This document shows, one piece after another, positions 1 through 13,155 of a stretch of DNA of 64,000 nt. A program made the position numbers and the translations under genes. The notes beneath the pieces are model-generated. The model saw only the letters and a list, made by a program, of their open reading frames with translations, did no database searches and was not told the origin of the DNA. Numbering within the stretch: position 1 is the stretch's first letter; each line of letters begins with the position of its first letter. This stretch comes from Cheiracanthium punctorium (Eukaryota; Arthropoda; Arachnida; Araneae; Cheiracanthiidae): positions 792,275 to 856,274 of the forward strand of contig JAWZYV010014429.1 in the NCBI GenBank assembly GCA_038373885.1. The letters are read 5' to 3'.

Positions 1-1043
1 TGTAATGAATTGTTCTGCAGTAATATATGATGCATTTGCACATAACAATTGTATGCGTGTGTGTGTATGTGGGGGGGATATTTCATATTTTTGAAAGTAG
101 TACTGTTTTTAAATAGATGATATCTGAATTTTCTTGAATTTTAGGGGGCAAATTTCCCCCCTTTCTCTTCTTAAGTTATACCTATATGATTATATACATT
201 AGAGCATGTTATTATTTTACCCACCCATCCAAAAATATGTAATAGAATTTTACAAAAGTTCTATAGAATTTTGGCACGTTTTGCTAATCGACTCGTTGAA
301 TCGTTCACACAAAGGAGACAACCAGTGAAAGGGTAGTAAATTTCAGATAATTAACATCTGAATTATCTTAAACAATATTAGAATCATCCCAAGATAGAAC
401 ATTTCCCTCCTTTTTTTAATCATTTGTCGCCAAGCAAACACGTAAGCAAAACTGAAAAAAATAATTAAAATTTAGTGCTCTCATTCATAATCTCGTTCAC
501 ATGCTAGGTTGGGAAATTAAAAAAACGTAAAACTAGTTTGAAGTAAGCGCGGGGAAATATTTTATTCTTTTACAACTAGGATCGTTGCACGATACTGGGC
601 TACCAATGTTTACATAATTGAAACATAATTTGGGTACCAAATATTCAACAAAGCAGCTATGGAGAATGCCCACTCCTATAATAAATCTCTGTGCTGCATA
701 TAACAAAATCTTCTGATGTCTTACTTTGAAATGTTGACATTCTGATAAAAATAAACTTTTGCGGAAAATAAACTGTTGCTAACACATCTACAACTATTTG
801 AATAAATTCGCACATAATTTATTTAAAAAAATATTTTTTAATAGTCATGTCTATATGGAATTGCCCTTATATATTTTAGTTGTCTAGGGCGAGCGGATTA
901 CAGTTAATTTCGAGCCCTGATTATATATTATGCATATGTGTATAATTCGCGACAGGTGGCAAGTATCTAAACTATGCTGTAATTTTCTTTTCTTTTTCTT
1001 TAAAAAAATATACTTGTTTATTCACACCCTTTACATATTTCAG
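1..1043. other. AT-rich non-coding stretch
   Basis: I see no gene here. The stretch has stop codons in all frames, a short TG run followed by a G run near 56-77, and many A/T homopolymers. The last 30 bases (T-rich tract ending in CAG at 1041-1043) look like the 3' end of an intron, so at least the right part is probably intronic. Confidence 0.5.
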
Positions 1044-1178
1044 AATGCTGTGGTTAACTCGGATGAATGGCCGCAAATACAGATAATGTGTTTCTCCGCC
1101 CAGACCTCAGAGAAATTCACTAAAATAATGCAGAAAGCCTTACCTTCTGTGCATCTGGCTTATATCAGCAAAGTTCAT
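1044..1178 (+). CDS. Candidate internal coding exon, unknown gene
   Basis: A 135-base segment is preceded by a T-rich tract and CAG (acceptor AG at 1042-1043) and followed by GTAAGT, a consensus donor (GT at 1179-1180). It is open in the frame starting at 1044 and is exactly 45 codons, so both splice phases are 0. The peptide starts NAVVNSDEWPQIQIMCFSAQ and ends LAYISKVH. It is soluble in character, with no transmembrane segment or low complexity, and its composition is more protein-like than the surrounding translations. I cannot assign it to a family. No neighbouring exon of the same gene was recognised; the next exon-like piece is 45 kb away. It could be an exon of a long-intron gene or an exon stranded by repeats. 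The open frame continuing past the donor ends at 1196. Confidence 0.5.
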
Positions 1179-1259
1179 GTAAGTTTATTTTTCTAAAAAC
1201 GGTTACTAGCAATAATAAGCTTTGAACTACATAGTGATGTGGTGCAATATAAAAAAAAC

Positions 1260-2460
1260 AGTTTTTGTAATTTAGCTGAATATTATTGCATACATATATA
1301 GACGATAGCGCACTTTTAAGAATTTGCGTCTATAGGCTGTAACGTTAACGTATAGGAATTCTTTTTTGTTACCTGGTACAAAAACTATAAGCCCTACACA
1401 CCAAAATCTACACTTTAAAGAATAACCATACACTTACTTTAAACTTCCCGTAAAATTTTACGGAAATTCTCCGTTTATAGTTGAATATAGGACAATTTCC
1501 ATATATCAAGGGTAATCGTCTCTCTGGAACAGAATTTCTGCTGGAATTTACAGGAATAAATTCCGTAAATATACAGAAATATTATTAGCGTCCCATTTGC
1601 TAGTACATTTTCCATATTTTCACCGAATTCTTTTTTACAGTGATATGCAGGTTGTGTGACAGTGACTTTTAATATACATACTCAATTTGAACTTATTTAA
1701 ATGCACCATTTAGACACTAGCAGACTTTAAATGATTTGCTTCTATAGACCATAATATATAACAATTATTTTTCGCAACCCTGCGAATAAACTATCAGCTC
1801 TACACAGACTATGCGGCTCATGTAAACACGACTCGTAATATACATAATGTTCATTACACTAGATAAAATGAGTATTCACGATTTGCGCCCCCTCCGAAAA
1901 AAGTTTCTGGATCCGCCCTTGTACTTACCATACCCAATCTGCGCTCAATCGAATGAATCGTTTAGACGATAGTGTACTTTCAAGAATTTCCGCCCATAGG
2001 TCATTATGTAAGAATTCTTTTATCTAGCTATGTAAAAAACTATAAGTCCTATCCAAACCAAAGTCAGTACTGATCGTGCGAGCGTGGCAGGGGTGTAGCC
2101 AGGGTGGGGGGATATCGGGATATATCCCGCCCCCCCTACCGAAATTTTTGGATTAATGATCACAAGATTAATGCCGTACAGAAATTCCGTCGATTTATAC
2201 ACATATAAGTTCATATCCCCCCCTCCCCCCGAAAAATTTTCCTGGCTACGTGTCTGAAGAGTGGTCTATATTATGTATACCGAATTTGAGCTTAATCGAA
2301 TGCAGGAGGTATTGTGTTCACTCACATGCACACTTACATACACATCACTGTAAAAATAGCACAAGTGAATTCAGAATACCCCAGAACGTGTAAATACCTC
2401 CAAATCAAATTTTTTCATGATAGCAATATTTTCCTTACATGACACATGTTCGGAAAGTAA
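1260..2460 (-). repeat. Decayed inverted copy of family B (Helentron-like)
   Basis: The stretch carries degenerate versions of the family B monomer in reverse orientation, for example 'aaaactataag..ccta' near 1381 and 2037 and 'cgatagcgcactttt' near 1303. It closes with the B terminus TGTTCGGAAAGT at 2447-2458. A fragment resembling a hAT MITE end (GGATCCGCCCTTG) lies at 1909-1921, and a complete MITE is inserted at 2088-2256. Divergence is high, so this is an old copy. No coding potential. Confidence 0.55.
2088..2256. mobile_element. hAT-like MITE, 169 bp
   Basis: The ends are CAGGGGTGTAGCCAGG and, inverted, CAGACACGTAGCCAGG, an imperfect terminal inverted repeat. The interior has G-run and C-run arms that can fold back. 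Flanking octamers GAGCGTGG and AAGAGTGG look like a decayed 8-bp target duplication, the length typical of hAT. No transposase is encoded. It is inserted in the old family B copy. Confidence 0.5.
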
Positions 2461-2469
2461 GAATTAAAA

Positions 2470-2910
2470 ATACCGTAATTTCCGGAAGAAACGCCGCGGC
2501 GTTTACGTGTTTAAAAAGTAAAATTTTAACAGGTGCGGCGTTTCTAACGATGCGGCGCTTACGTGCCAAAAAAAAAAAAATATCCATTCACATGAACAAA
2601 TATTAGCTTATCACTATGGTTCTGTACGTAGAAGATCGTCAGATTTCGAGGAACTCTGTCCTTAAATGATTTTTTCAGAACCCATCCTCTCCCCTTCCCC
2701 TTATTTTGTAAATCCACAGTGATTCTTTCAGAAAATGTCACGCCTCCACGTATCTTGCAAATGGATACAATATCGTCGATAGTTTCAGGATTCAGAGAAG
2801 CTGAAATCATAACTCAAGATAATAAATCTATGATACCCCCAGATAATGATTTTGACGATGTCGCAGACTTGGATCTTGATTTAGGAAGATTCAGACTTTG
2901 ACGGCTTCAC
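2470..2910 (+). other. Unclassified; possible transposase tail remnant
   Basis: 2470-2580 has repeated 'gcggcgtttacgtg'-like words and a 13-base A run. From 2719 to 2901 a short frame is open, ending in an acidic tail (DFDDVADLDLDLGRFRL). A preceding 'IVSGFREAEI' segment faintly recalls the C-terminal part of pogo-type DDE transposases. This is weak: there is no catalytic motif and no matching TIR pair. Confidence 0.2.
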
Positions 2911-2954
2911 ATAATTTTGAATTCTCTTAGCAAAAGTAAAATTTGAAATTTTCA

Positions 2955-3530
2955 TCTTTCATCCCCAGAGGATTAAATCTAAAGAATAAACACATTAAGT
3001 ACACTTCTAGATTATTGTGAATTTAAAACACGAGTATTATAGTACACTCCCACCCGCATTATTATGTGAACACAATTATTTAGCTAACGCACTACAGCGT
3101 AGGTTTCTACAGTCATATGGCTCAAGATCCACTGCCCCCAAGACCTTACGTTATGGTGCGCAGATTTCCCGCTTTGCATATTTCATGAATTTTATATCAA
3201 AATTTGTCAGTTTAAATCGCAATCATTCAGAGATTTACAAAGCAACAGAACTCGTACATGTATATTGCATCAAACTATGCACCGGTAGCCAGTGGCGGCT
3301 CCTCCATTTGAGCACATGAGCACGTGAATCCCCAGAGGAAAATCTAAAGAATAAACACATTAACAAATTAAATTAAAAAATAAATATTAAGTACACTTCT
3401 AGATTTTTGTGAATTTAAAACACGAGTTTTACTCTCCCCACCCGCCATTATTATTAAACACAATTATTATAGCTAACGCACTATATCGTAGGTTACTACA
3501 GCATATAGATCAAGATCCCAGGGCCCCCAG
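2955..3530 (+). repeat. Two direct copies of a ~180-bp segment
   Basis: The block around 2968-3150 ('ctaaagaataaacacatta', 'gtacacttctagatt', 'gtgaatttaaaacacgag') recurs at about 3343-3530 with small indels. Between the copies is unrelated sequence ending in a fragment 'gccagtggcggctcctcc' near 3289. No gene is supported; the open frames here have no recognisable content. Confidence 0.5.
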
Positions 3531-3955
3531 ACCTTACTTATTTTCTCATTCTCAAAATGTATACGATAGAGTAGTGTTAGTACGTACAGTAAGCGTACGC
3601 ATACTTGCTAGCTTGGGCCGACGGCCAATTCTCAGGTACCACTTGCTACAGGTGCGTAAAAATAATACTAACTTTACTTATTTTCTCACAGCTCATTTTT
3701 ACGTATGTTGTATAGAATATTGTTAAAAATTTTGAATCAATAATGCCAGACACTTTCTGTGGGCGGTAATTGTCGCCAGACGCCTTGGAGCCCCCCCCCC
3801 CCCAAATAATGTAACTTTACTTATATTCTCAGTCTTGATTTTTATATATGATACTCGGTGAACTATTTCAATACTTTTTGTAAGCTGCCAGACCAATCGG
3901 ATGGGCCAAACACCCCCCCAGACACCCCTAAAGGGTCGCTATGCGTATGCGCGCA
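3508..3955 (+). repeat. Left arm of inverted repeat P
   Basis: About 450 bases match the reverse complement of 12713-13155. Shared landmarks are 'gcttgggccgacggccaatt', a C-run/G-run of 14-17 bases, and 'aaagggtcgctatgcg' at the inner end. The two arms bracket 8.7 kb that contains Helitron F. No transposase is visible between them. Confidence 0.7.
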
Positions 3956-4888
3956 AGGTCATTATTCGTCCGCTTGAGCGTGAGAGATATATCTTTCAGC
4001 ATCATTCTTTCTCCTACTAGAAGTCACACAATTACAACAGGCTCTAGAAAAAACGTTTGGCAAAAATAGGTCTCCACTCAATATAGTTCATCTTTGTCCA
4101 CCTAAAGTAAATAAGTTCATTTTCAATTTTTATTATTTTTACTCAAATGGAATTTAATGCTCCTCTGAAACGCGCAGAAACTTTTCGCATTCGAACGAAA
4201 CGATTTCGTTTTTTGTACGAAGCCATTCTTAGATCCATGCAGACGATTTATTTCTAAATAAAAAATTAAACTGTGCAATCTGGAAAAACTATTTTAAACG
4301 AATGAATTACAATTTTCCCTTCAAAGCCATATAACGGTGACGTCAATATGACATATTTTTCACTTGCAGAGCTTAATTTTGTCATGCAAATGATTTACTT
4401 TTTTGACTCTCGGAAATAAAATGGAGCTGAAAATAGCAAAAAATCGCTTTAAAATGGTGGATTTTCATATTTTTAAGGTAGTGCAGATTGTTTTCTATAT
4501 TTTTATGCATAATTATGAAAAAATTCAAGCGGATCGTACAAACAGTGTAGATGTTATTACGCATTTTGTGCTTTTTAATCGTTTTGAACTTTAAATTCCG
4601 GCGGTCATTCCCGCCAAACTATTTTTTCCTCAAATGTGCTGACAAACTGCTGCTAATCGTATTCCAAACCATTAATAATTTTATGTGTCCGGCATTTATC
4701 TTGGCGAAAAATCGCTCGTTTTGGCGGACCGTCGGGATAATACGTAAGTACCCAATAAACTATTATTTTATTAAATTAATTGCTGTTTAAAACCATAAAT
4801 TTCCTGAATATCTCCAATCAAACACATTCTTCATAAGTCAACAACGGTTTAGTTATAATTTTCACTGTACTTATATTTTATTATTCAA
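3956..4888. other. Non-coding, MITE fragment at 4600-4755
   Basis: This stretch is AT-rich and without genes. Positions 4600-4755 match MITE M1 (full copy at 57160-57335), including the right terminus GGATAATACGTAAGTACCC. The left terminus is missing, so this is a 5'-truncated copy. Confidence 0.55.
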
Positions 4889-5562
4889 CTAGCTGCTTGC
4901 CCGTTCTCCGCACGGTAGGAAACAAATATTTTCCTTACATATATAATTTGAATTAAACCCAGTGATCGGAATCTCAAATAGTGAAAATTGATTGAATCCT
5001 AACTCAAAGCTCACGCTATGAGTGGAAATTTGAGACGATTGCAACATGACACAAAAACTACGTCAATGTGACTGGCGATCAAAAAAGAAAGAACTTTACG
5101 GTATGCAGGCAAAACTTTTCTCTTTCGAAAAATGCCTGATTTCTACATCATATAATTCTCTTTGTGAGGTTTAATTTATAGCATTAATATATGGTATATA
5201 CCACATAAATAACATTACATTATGTTGACAAAAATTTTTTCTTGCATTACGCAAAGCGTGGATAATGCATCAGCGCAGTTATGTTACACACGACTTTATT
5301 AAATTTTACCTAAATTAAAAAACCTACATGAAACAATGGATGCATCATTTACGTTTAAAAGCCAAAAATGCACCCTGCTCTGGTGAAAATCATGTCACTT
5401 TTGTAAATGAAAACGTTCGTCATGTAATTTCTGAGAAAAAGCTTATTAACCTTATTGAACACGTAATGCAGTATCACACTTGTTACATAAAACTGACGTT
5501 GATCTCACTGTCAATTCGCCCGAAATAAATAACTAATTTCATATTGCATTTTTTACAGATTA

Positions 5563-5892
5563 CAGTTCACCTCTTTATAACTTGGGTCCACAACTCGAAT
5601 TCTTAGAACACGGCGAAAACATTACGATCGCTTTCGTGTAACACGTTAAAAGAGACTTGTACAGCATGGTAAAATGAGACATATGTTCTGATATTATGAC
5701 GCTTTAGCTCCTGTAATTAACATACATTTTGAATGGCAACACCAAACATCATTGCATTTTTACGGAGCGCAAATAAGTTTTGCTGCGATTATACCGCGCA
5801 GTCCGCACTCCAGATAGAGTATAGCGCAGGACCCGTGCAACACGGATTCCTATAACACGGAACATATCTACCGTGTTATAGGGAATCTACTG
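5563..5892. mobile_element. pogo/Tigger-like MITE, 330 bp
   Basis: The element runs from CAGTTCACCTC to ..ATCTACTG and is flanked on both sides by TA (5561-5562, 5893-5894), the Tc1/mariner/pogo target. The terminal repeats are imperfect (CAGTnnACC..TATAAC). It has the 'cgtgttatagg' style of Tigger MITEs. A shorter inverted relative lies at 35769-35989. Non-coding. Confidence 0.6.
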
Positions 5893-6148
5893 TAGTTGCT
5901 TAGTGTCAAATTCAATAGTTAAGAAAATTCTGGGTTGCCATATTTACTAATATTTCATCTCACCTTGGTGGCCGAAATGTATTAAAACCAAATATCCGAA
6001 CTGTATCAAAGTAAACTTTTCTAAAAGTAAAATTCTAACTTTACTAAAACTTTACTAAAAGTAACTTTACTAGAAGTAACCCTCAAAACAACTTCGGTGT
6101 TTGCCATCTACGACGGTTTTTCATGACGTGACAACTTATGCTTGCGTA

Positions 6149-6310
6149 CAGTGGCGTAGCCAAAGAGGGGATAGGGAGTCACCACAACCTCCCATGCGGA
6201 GTTTTTTGCCATACAAAATGAATATTCTTCACTCCCTTATCACACACACGTGTACATATGTGAGTTGCAGTAGTCGTAACATTCCCATGAAAAATTTCTG
6301 GCTACTCCTG
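6149..6310. mobile_element. hAT-like MITE, 162 bp
   Basis: The ends are CAGTGGCGTAGCCA and, inverted, CAGGAGTAGCCA. The flanking octamers CTTGCGTA (6141-6148) and CTTACATA (6311-6318) differ by two transitions, consistent with a decayed 8-bp target duplication. Related to the element at 2088-2256. Confidence 0.5.
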
Positions 6311-6847
6311 CTTACATATAATTGATCTTTTTTTTTTTTCATGTATCAGTGATCAATATACTTCAGGATCGAAATCTCTGCGGTAAATAATGGTCTAAAA
6401 ATTCTGACACCAGAAAATTCTGATTAACACTATGGGGTACACAATTACGCGCCGGACATACGCTCTTGCTTATGTTCGGAGGAGCAAATATATTAGAGGT
6501 TATGTGCTGCTCAGGATAATCTGCCAGCAAAACAGCAAAAATGACGTAAAAAATGACATCCACATGCGAAAAATTAAAGGTATGTAGAATTGCATAAAAA
6601 CTTCGATTATTTTTAAGGTGCAAGTCTGTTACATTTCTATTTGATTCACATTTGATGCGTTTTCACTTTTTCGAGTCTTAAAAGCTGTAGAAAGAAGTGG
6701 TTTCACTAAATTGTAAAATTTAACAACTTAAGTGGCAACAATGAATTCCGTTGCTACGGAAACTATAGCAATGTTAAAAATAGAACATGAAACGAGTTAT
6801 CTATGTTTCCTTTGCAAGAATGCCATATTGGCGTAATTAACGCCACC

Positions 6848-9800
6848 AGTCTATGTCAAATAGCTCAAATCGCAAATTAAACTTGACACTAAAGCTAATT
6901 CGCAATACCCGGTTTGGCGGAATTAAAAAAAATTATCTATGCATGCGCTAGTGACATTGGCTCATCTCAATTGTGGAATGGAATTAATAATACATACAGA
7001 GCTGCACTACATTTGAATATTTTTCGCCAACTTTGCTAAGAAATGTACTAAAGTAGGAATCAACATTTTTTTTTGTTGTTTTACGAAATGAAATGTATTA
7101 GACAGTATTAATTACGCCTTTCTAACAGCTTTTAGTAAAAGAGACTTCCGTAGCGCTGCTTTAACAAATAAGAATAAATTATTTATTACACAGTAGTTCG
7201 ATCGCCAAATGCCAACATACACCATTTTGGGAGATTTTTTTGTTTTCAGGGAATCATTCAAAGCATTAATTTAACAGCAATCAAAATAGGAAATACTTAT
7301 CTATCATTTATATGGTTCGATCGCCAAAATTTAAAGCAGGCATATTATTGATAAGTAGCAGTTATTTAAATTATTAACTATAACGGGTTTTAATCACCGT
7401 TAACTACCATGTACAAAATGCGAGAATTTCAATTTTCTGAAATTTGGCGGAATTCCTCTAACTTAAATCAGTTTACTTAATTTGGTGAAAATTCTATAGA
7501 TCGTTTAAAATCGCCTTAATAACTGCATTATTTCTATATGAAAAATCGAAGTAGCGCCGTAAAACTTATACTTGTTATTAAAAATACTATTTTGTTACGC
7601 TCTCAGTAATTTGCCCCAAGCCCAAAACTGTGCAAATGGGTAGAACCTACTACTTTCTCAAAATCGCCAAATGAGCCATTTTTGTTTTCGCCAAACTAAA
7701 AAATATACATATTAGTCTCGGAAATCTCTCAATTTCTCTTCGTTTCTCAGTCTTTAATGCTCAATTTAAAGAAACAGATTAGATATTTTAAACCAATGAT
7801 GCCTTTCTACTTTTTTGTGATTCCGTGAAATTTATGCATTGCCATTAAAACAGATCTCCATATATTTTTAAGCATAATTCTTGTCTGATTGGCGTATTTA
7901 GCACAGCAAAATATTTCATCTCGCAGTGGTGGAAAACATCCAAGCTGTACCAATTTAAATATTATTTAAATCCACCATGGTTCAGACTCGTGAAAACATC
8001 AAACTGTGTAATCTCGAGGAACTATTTGGAATCGCTCAAATTGCGAATAGGGCGTTAAATTGTGTTGCAGAGTTTACGAATTTCAGACAACTTTTAATTT
8101 ATGACGTCACGTTCTGATCAGGGTAGTCGAATTTAGTCATTTCGCGCAGTAGTTTTCAAACGGAGTAATATTGAAACATACGACGTTGAAAAACTCTCGC
8201 TTGCAACAGAACTTTATTAAAGTTAATTTGAGAGATATTGGGGTTATTCCAAGCTAATCGGTATTTCAAATATTTTCCGTATCCATTTTGCTAATGATGT
8301 AACTTTTCTGCAAGAGCTTGTTAAGTTGCTAAAATTTAACAAAAAAAAAAAGAGTATATCTAATATAGATAATATACCGCCAGAAGTCGTCCAAATTTGG
8401 CGACATTTTGCACGATTTTGGGGAATACATACAACGACCGTCGTCAAACCGATGGCGAAAACTATGAATTAAGTTAATTAGTATTTTGCATCTTGTGCCG
8501 ACATTTGAATTTCCCACGATTTAAAAAAATGCAAGTTTCCTTTCGTTATTATGGTTTCTGAAAAATCACAGAGCTCAAAAATCGCTAAGGGTAACACGCG
8601 CATTAAACAAAATACTTTGAATTTTTATAATAGTAATTTTTGTGTCAAAACCTTATAACGTAATTAGATTTCTAACTCTGAGGTCAAAATGACATCATTC
8701 TCAGTTGCGATATCTAACATGAATTAGTGAAAGAAGAAAAAGAAAGAAAAAACACGTTATTTTATTTTCTACAGCATCTGATAATCTGGATGGAAGTTTA
8801 TTATTTCGCTCGTGGTGTAATTTTTTGTCAAAACTAGTTAACCAGGATTTTTAATGCATTTTTACAGTGACATAAAAATGACGTCAGTCTCACTTGAATT
8901 ATTGAAAGTAATAAATAAATAAATCTATGTTAACTATGCTCACGAATGTGCTGAAATCGGTTATTTGAGTAGCTTTCTACCCCCAAAATTGCGAAAAATC
9001 GTAAAAAGTTAGAGAACCCGGACGAACAAACAAACAAACATACTTTCACATTTATATAATAGCCAGTCGATGGCAAATAGCTCAAACCACAAATTAAACT
9101 TGACACTAAAGGCAATACTCTGTTTGTCGGAATTAAAAAAAAAACAATATCTATGCATACGCTAGTGACATCGGCTCATCTCAATTGTGGAATGGAATTA
9201 ATAATACGTACAGAGTTGTATTATATTTGAATATTTTTCGCCAACTTTGCTAAGAAATGTACTAAAGTAGGAATCAACATACATTTCAATTCGTAAAATA
9301 AAAAATATATTAGACAGTATTAATTACGCCTTTCTAACAGCTTCTAGTAAAAGAAACTTCCGTAGCGCTGCTTTAACAAATTAGAATCAATTATTTATTA
9401 CACAGTACTTCGATCGCCAAAATGCCAACATACACCATTTTGCGAGATTTTTTTGTTTTCAGGGAATCATTCGAAGCATTGATTTAACAGCAATCAAAAT
9501 AGGAAATACTTATCTATCATTTATATGGTTCGATCGCCAAAATTTAAAGCAGGCATATTATTGATAAGTAGCAGTTATTTAAATTATTAACTATAACGGG
9601 TTTTAATCACCGTTAACTACCATGTACAAAATGCGAGAATTTCAATTTTCTGAAATTTGGCGGAATTCTAACTTAAATCAGTTTACTTAATTTCGTGAAA
9701 ATCCAATAGATCGTTTAAAATCGCCTTAATAACTGCATTATTTCTATATGAAAAATCGAAATATAGTGCCGTAAAACTTATACTTGTTATTAAAAATACT

Positions 9801-12157
9801 ATTTCGTTACGCTCTCAGTAATTTGCGCCAAGCCCAAAACTACAAATCGGTAGAACCTACTACTTTCTCAAAATCGCCATATGAGCCATTTTTGTTTTCG
9901 CCAAACTAAAAAATATACATATTAGTCTCGGAAATCTCTCAATTTCTCTTCGTTTCTCAGTCTTTAATGCTCAATTTAAAGAAACAGATTAGATATTTTA
10001 AACCAATGATGGCTTTCTACTTTTTTGTGATTCCGTGAAATTTATGCATTGCCATTAAAACAGATCTCCATATATTTTTAAGCATAATTCTTGTCTGATT
10101 GGCGTATTTAGCACAGCAAAATATTTCATCTCGCAGTGGTGGAAAACATCCAAGCTGTACCAATTTAAATATTATTTAAATCCACCATGGTTCAGACTCG
10201 TGAAAACATCAAACTGTGTAATCTCGAGGAACTATTTGGAATCGCTCAAATTGCGAATAGGGCGTTAAATTGTGTTGCAGAGTTTACGAATTTCAGACAA
10301 CTTTTAATTTATGACGTCACGTTCTGATCAGGGTAGTCGAATTTAGTCATTTCGCGCAGTAGTTTTCAAACGGAGTAATATTGAAACATACGACGTTGAA
10401 AAACTCTCGCTTGCAACAGAACTTTATTAAAGTTAATTTGAGAGATATTGGGGTTATTCCAAGCTAATCGGTATTTCAAATATTTTCCGTATCCATTTTG
10501 CTAATGATGTAACTTTTCTGCAAGAGCTTGTTAAGTTGCTAAAATTTAACAAAAAAAAAAAGAGTATATCTAATATAGATAATATACCGCCAGAAGTCGT
10601 CCAAATTTGGCGACATTTTGCACGATTTTTGGGAATACATACAACGACCGTCGTCAAACCGATGGCGAAAACTATGAATTAAGTTAATTAGTATTTTGCA
10701 TCTTGTGCCGACATTTGAATTTCCCACGATTTAAAAAAATGCAAGTTTCCTTTCGTTATTATGGTTTCTGAAAAATCACAGAGCTCAAAAATCGCTAAGG
10801 GTAACACGCGCATTAAACAAAATACTTCGAATTTTTATAATAGTAATTTTTGTGTCAAAACCTTATAACGTAATTAGATTTCTAACTCTGAGGTCAAAAT
10901 GACATCATTCTCAGTTGCGATATCTAACATGAATTAGTGAAAGAAGAAAAAGAAAGAAAAAACACGTTATTTTATTTTCTACAGCATCTGATAATCTGGA
11001 TGGAAGTTTATTATTTCGCTCGTGGTGTAATTTTTTGTCAAAACTAGTTAACCAGGATTTTTAATGCATTTTTACAGTGACATAAAAATGACGTCAGTCT
11101 CACTTGAATTATTGAAAGTAATAAATAAATAAATCTATGTTAACTATGCTCACGAATGTGCTGAAATCGGTTATTTGAGTAGCTTTCTACCCCCAAAATT
11201 GCGAAAAATCGTAAAAAGTTAGAGAACCCGGACGAACAAACAAACAAACATACTTTCACATTTATATAATAGCCAGTCGATGGCAAATAGCTCAAACCAC
11301 AAATTAAACTTGACACTAAAGGCAATACTCTGTTTGTCGGAATTAAAAAAAAAACAATATCTATGCATACGCTAGTGACATCGGCTCATCTCAATTGTGG
11401 AATGGAATTAATAATACGTACAGAGTTGTATTATATTTGAATATTTTTCGCCAACTTTGCTAAGAAATGTACTAAAGTAGGAATCAACATACATTTCAAT
11501 TCGTAAAATAAAAAATATATTAGACAGTATTAATTACGCCTTTCTAACAGCTTCTAGTAAAAGAAACTTCCGTAGCGCTGCTTTAACAAATTAGAATCAA
11601 TTATTTATTACACAGTACTTCGATCGCCAAAATGCCAACATACACCATTTTGCGAGATTTTTTTGTTTTCAGGGAATCATTCGAAGCATTGATTTAACAG
11701 CAATCAAAATAGGAAATACTTATCTATCATTTATATGGTTCGATCGCCAAAATTTAAAGCAGGCATATTATTGATAAGTAGCAGTTATTTAAATTATTAA
11801 CTATAACGGGTTTTAATCACCGTTAACTACCATGTACAAAATGCGAGAATTTCAATTTTCTGAAATTTAGCGGAATTCCTCTAACTTAAATCAGTTTACT
11901 TAATTTGGTGAAAATTCTATAGATCGTTTAAAATCGCCTTAATAACTGCATTATTTCTATATGAAAAATCGAAGTAGCGCCGTAAAACTTATACTTGTTA
12001 TTAAAAATACTATTTTGTTACGCTCTCAGTAATTTGCGCCAAGCCCAAAACTGTGCAAATGGGTAGAACCTACTACTTTCTCAAAATCGCCAAATGAGCC
12101 ATTTTTGTTTTCGCCAAACTAAAAAATATACATATTAGTCTCGGAAATCTCTCAATC
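6848..12157. repeat. 2.21-kb tandem repeat, 2.4 copies
   Basis: Unit 1 starts near 6848 ('cagtctatgtcaaatagctc'), unit 2 near 9064 and unit 3 near 11274; unit 3 stops at about 12157 after ~880 bases. The offset over most of the unit is exactly 2210. Units 1 and 2 differ only at scattered positions from 7250 onward, while the first few hundred bases of unit 1 are more diverged. Each full unit ends with '(acaa)n..actttcacatttatataat', which on the minus strand resembles a Helitron 5' end. Only chance frames are open. An assembly duplication cannot be excluded. Confidence 0.85.
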
Positions 12158-12712
12158 CCTTATTCTTTTACACATAAAAAGCATTGAATTCCTGCTTTGA
12201 TTTCACATGAACGCAATATTTTAATTAAAAAATAACTTTGTAAATAATCTAAAAAATCATTATTCTTTTATTTTTACTGCAGGAGCCTAAATAATTTAAT
12301 AAAATAGCCAAACATGGCAACCTCGATGCTTATTTCTCCCTTTTTTGTCTACAGGGGTTACAATTGCGGAATTACGGGGATCAAAAATTAGCGTTTTTGA
12401 CGGGTTTTTTATCAATATCTCCTAAAATAATTCGAATTTCGAAACTTAAATTAGCGGAAGACCTTCCTCGGAATTTTCCGAATCTGTGGACACCTCGATC
12501 GAAACTCAACTCCCAGCCGTTTCGGAGGAGATGATGTTACAGACAGACAGACAGACAGACGTGCACAGATTTTAATAGTATAGATAATTATCGTTATAAT
12601 TAAGTGTGAAAATATTAGTTAATTGTTACTGAAGACTTCCATTAGACTATTGATAACAAGTTTTTTAAAGATTTGTTTCAAAACTCTCTAATTATGCCGC
12701 CCTCGCGCATAT

Positions 12713-13155
12713 GCATAGCGACCCTTTAGGGGTGTCTGGGGGGATGCTTGGTCCATCCGATTGGTCTGGCAGCTTACAAAAAGTATTGAAATAGTTCACG
12801 CGAGTATCATATATAAAAATCAAGACTGAGAATGTAAGTAAAGTTACATTTTTTTTTTTTGGGGGGGGGGGGGGGCTTTAAGGCGTCTGGCGACAATTAC
12901 CGCCCACAGAAAGTGTCTGACAGTATTGATTCAAAACAATTACAATATTCTATACAACATACGTAACAATGAGCTGTGAGAAAATAAGTAAAGTTAGTAT
13001 TATTTTTACACACCTGTAGCAAGTGGTACCTGAGAATTGGCCGTCGGCCCAAGCTAGCAAGTATGCGTACGCTTACTGTACGTACTAACACTACTCTATC
13101 GTATACATTTTGAGAATGAGAAAATAAGTAAGGTCTGGGGGCCCTGTGATCTTGG
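12713..13155 (-). repeat. Right arm of inverted repeat P
   Basis: Reverse-complement partner of 3508-3955, with a mixed T/G run at 12849-12876 where the left arm has its C run. The GC-richer segment beyond it (13157-13260) has no counterpart at the left arm. Confidence 0.7.

Larger units (their letters stand above)
4889..12584 (-). mobile_element. Family F Helitron-type element with internal tandem array
   Basis: Read on the minus strand, the element starts TCTATACTATTAAAATC (12584 leftwards) and ends with a hairpin (CCGT..ACGG), a short spacer and CTAG at 4892-4889. The flanks are A (4888) and T (12585), the insertion preference of Helitrons, with no target duplication. A (acag)n microsatellite near the 5' end (12541-12560) is common in such elements. 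The interior carries MITEs (5563-5892, 6149-6310) and a 2.21-kb tandem array (6848-12157). No Rep/helicase is encoded, so it is non-autonomous. Whether all 7.7 kb moved as one unit or the array grew in place is not decidable here. Confidence 0.5.
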
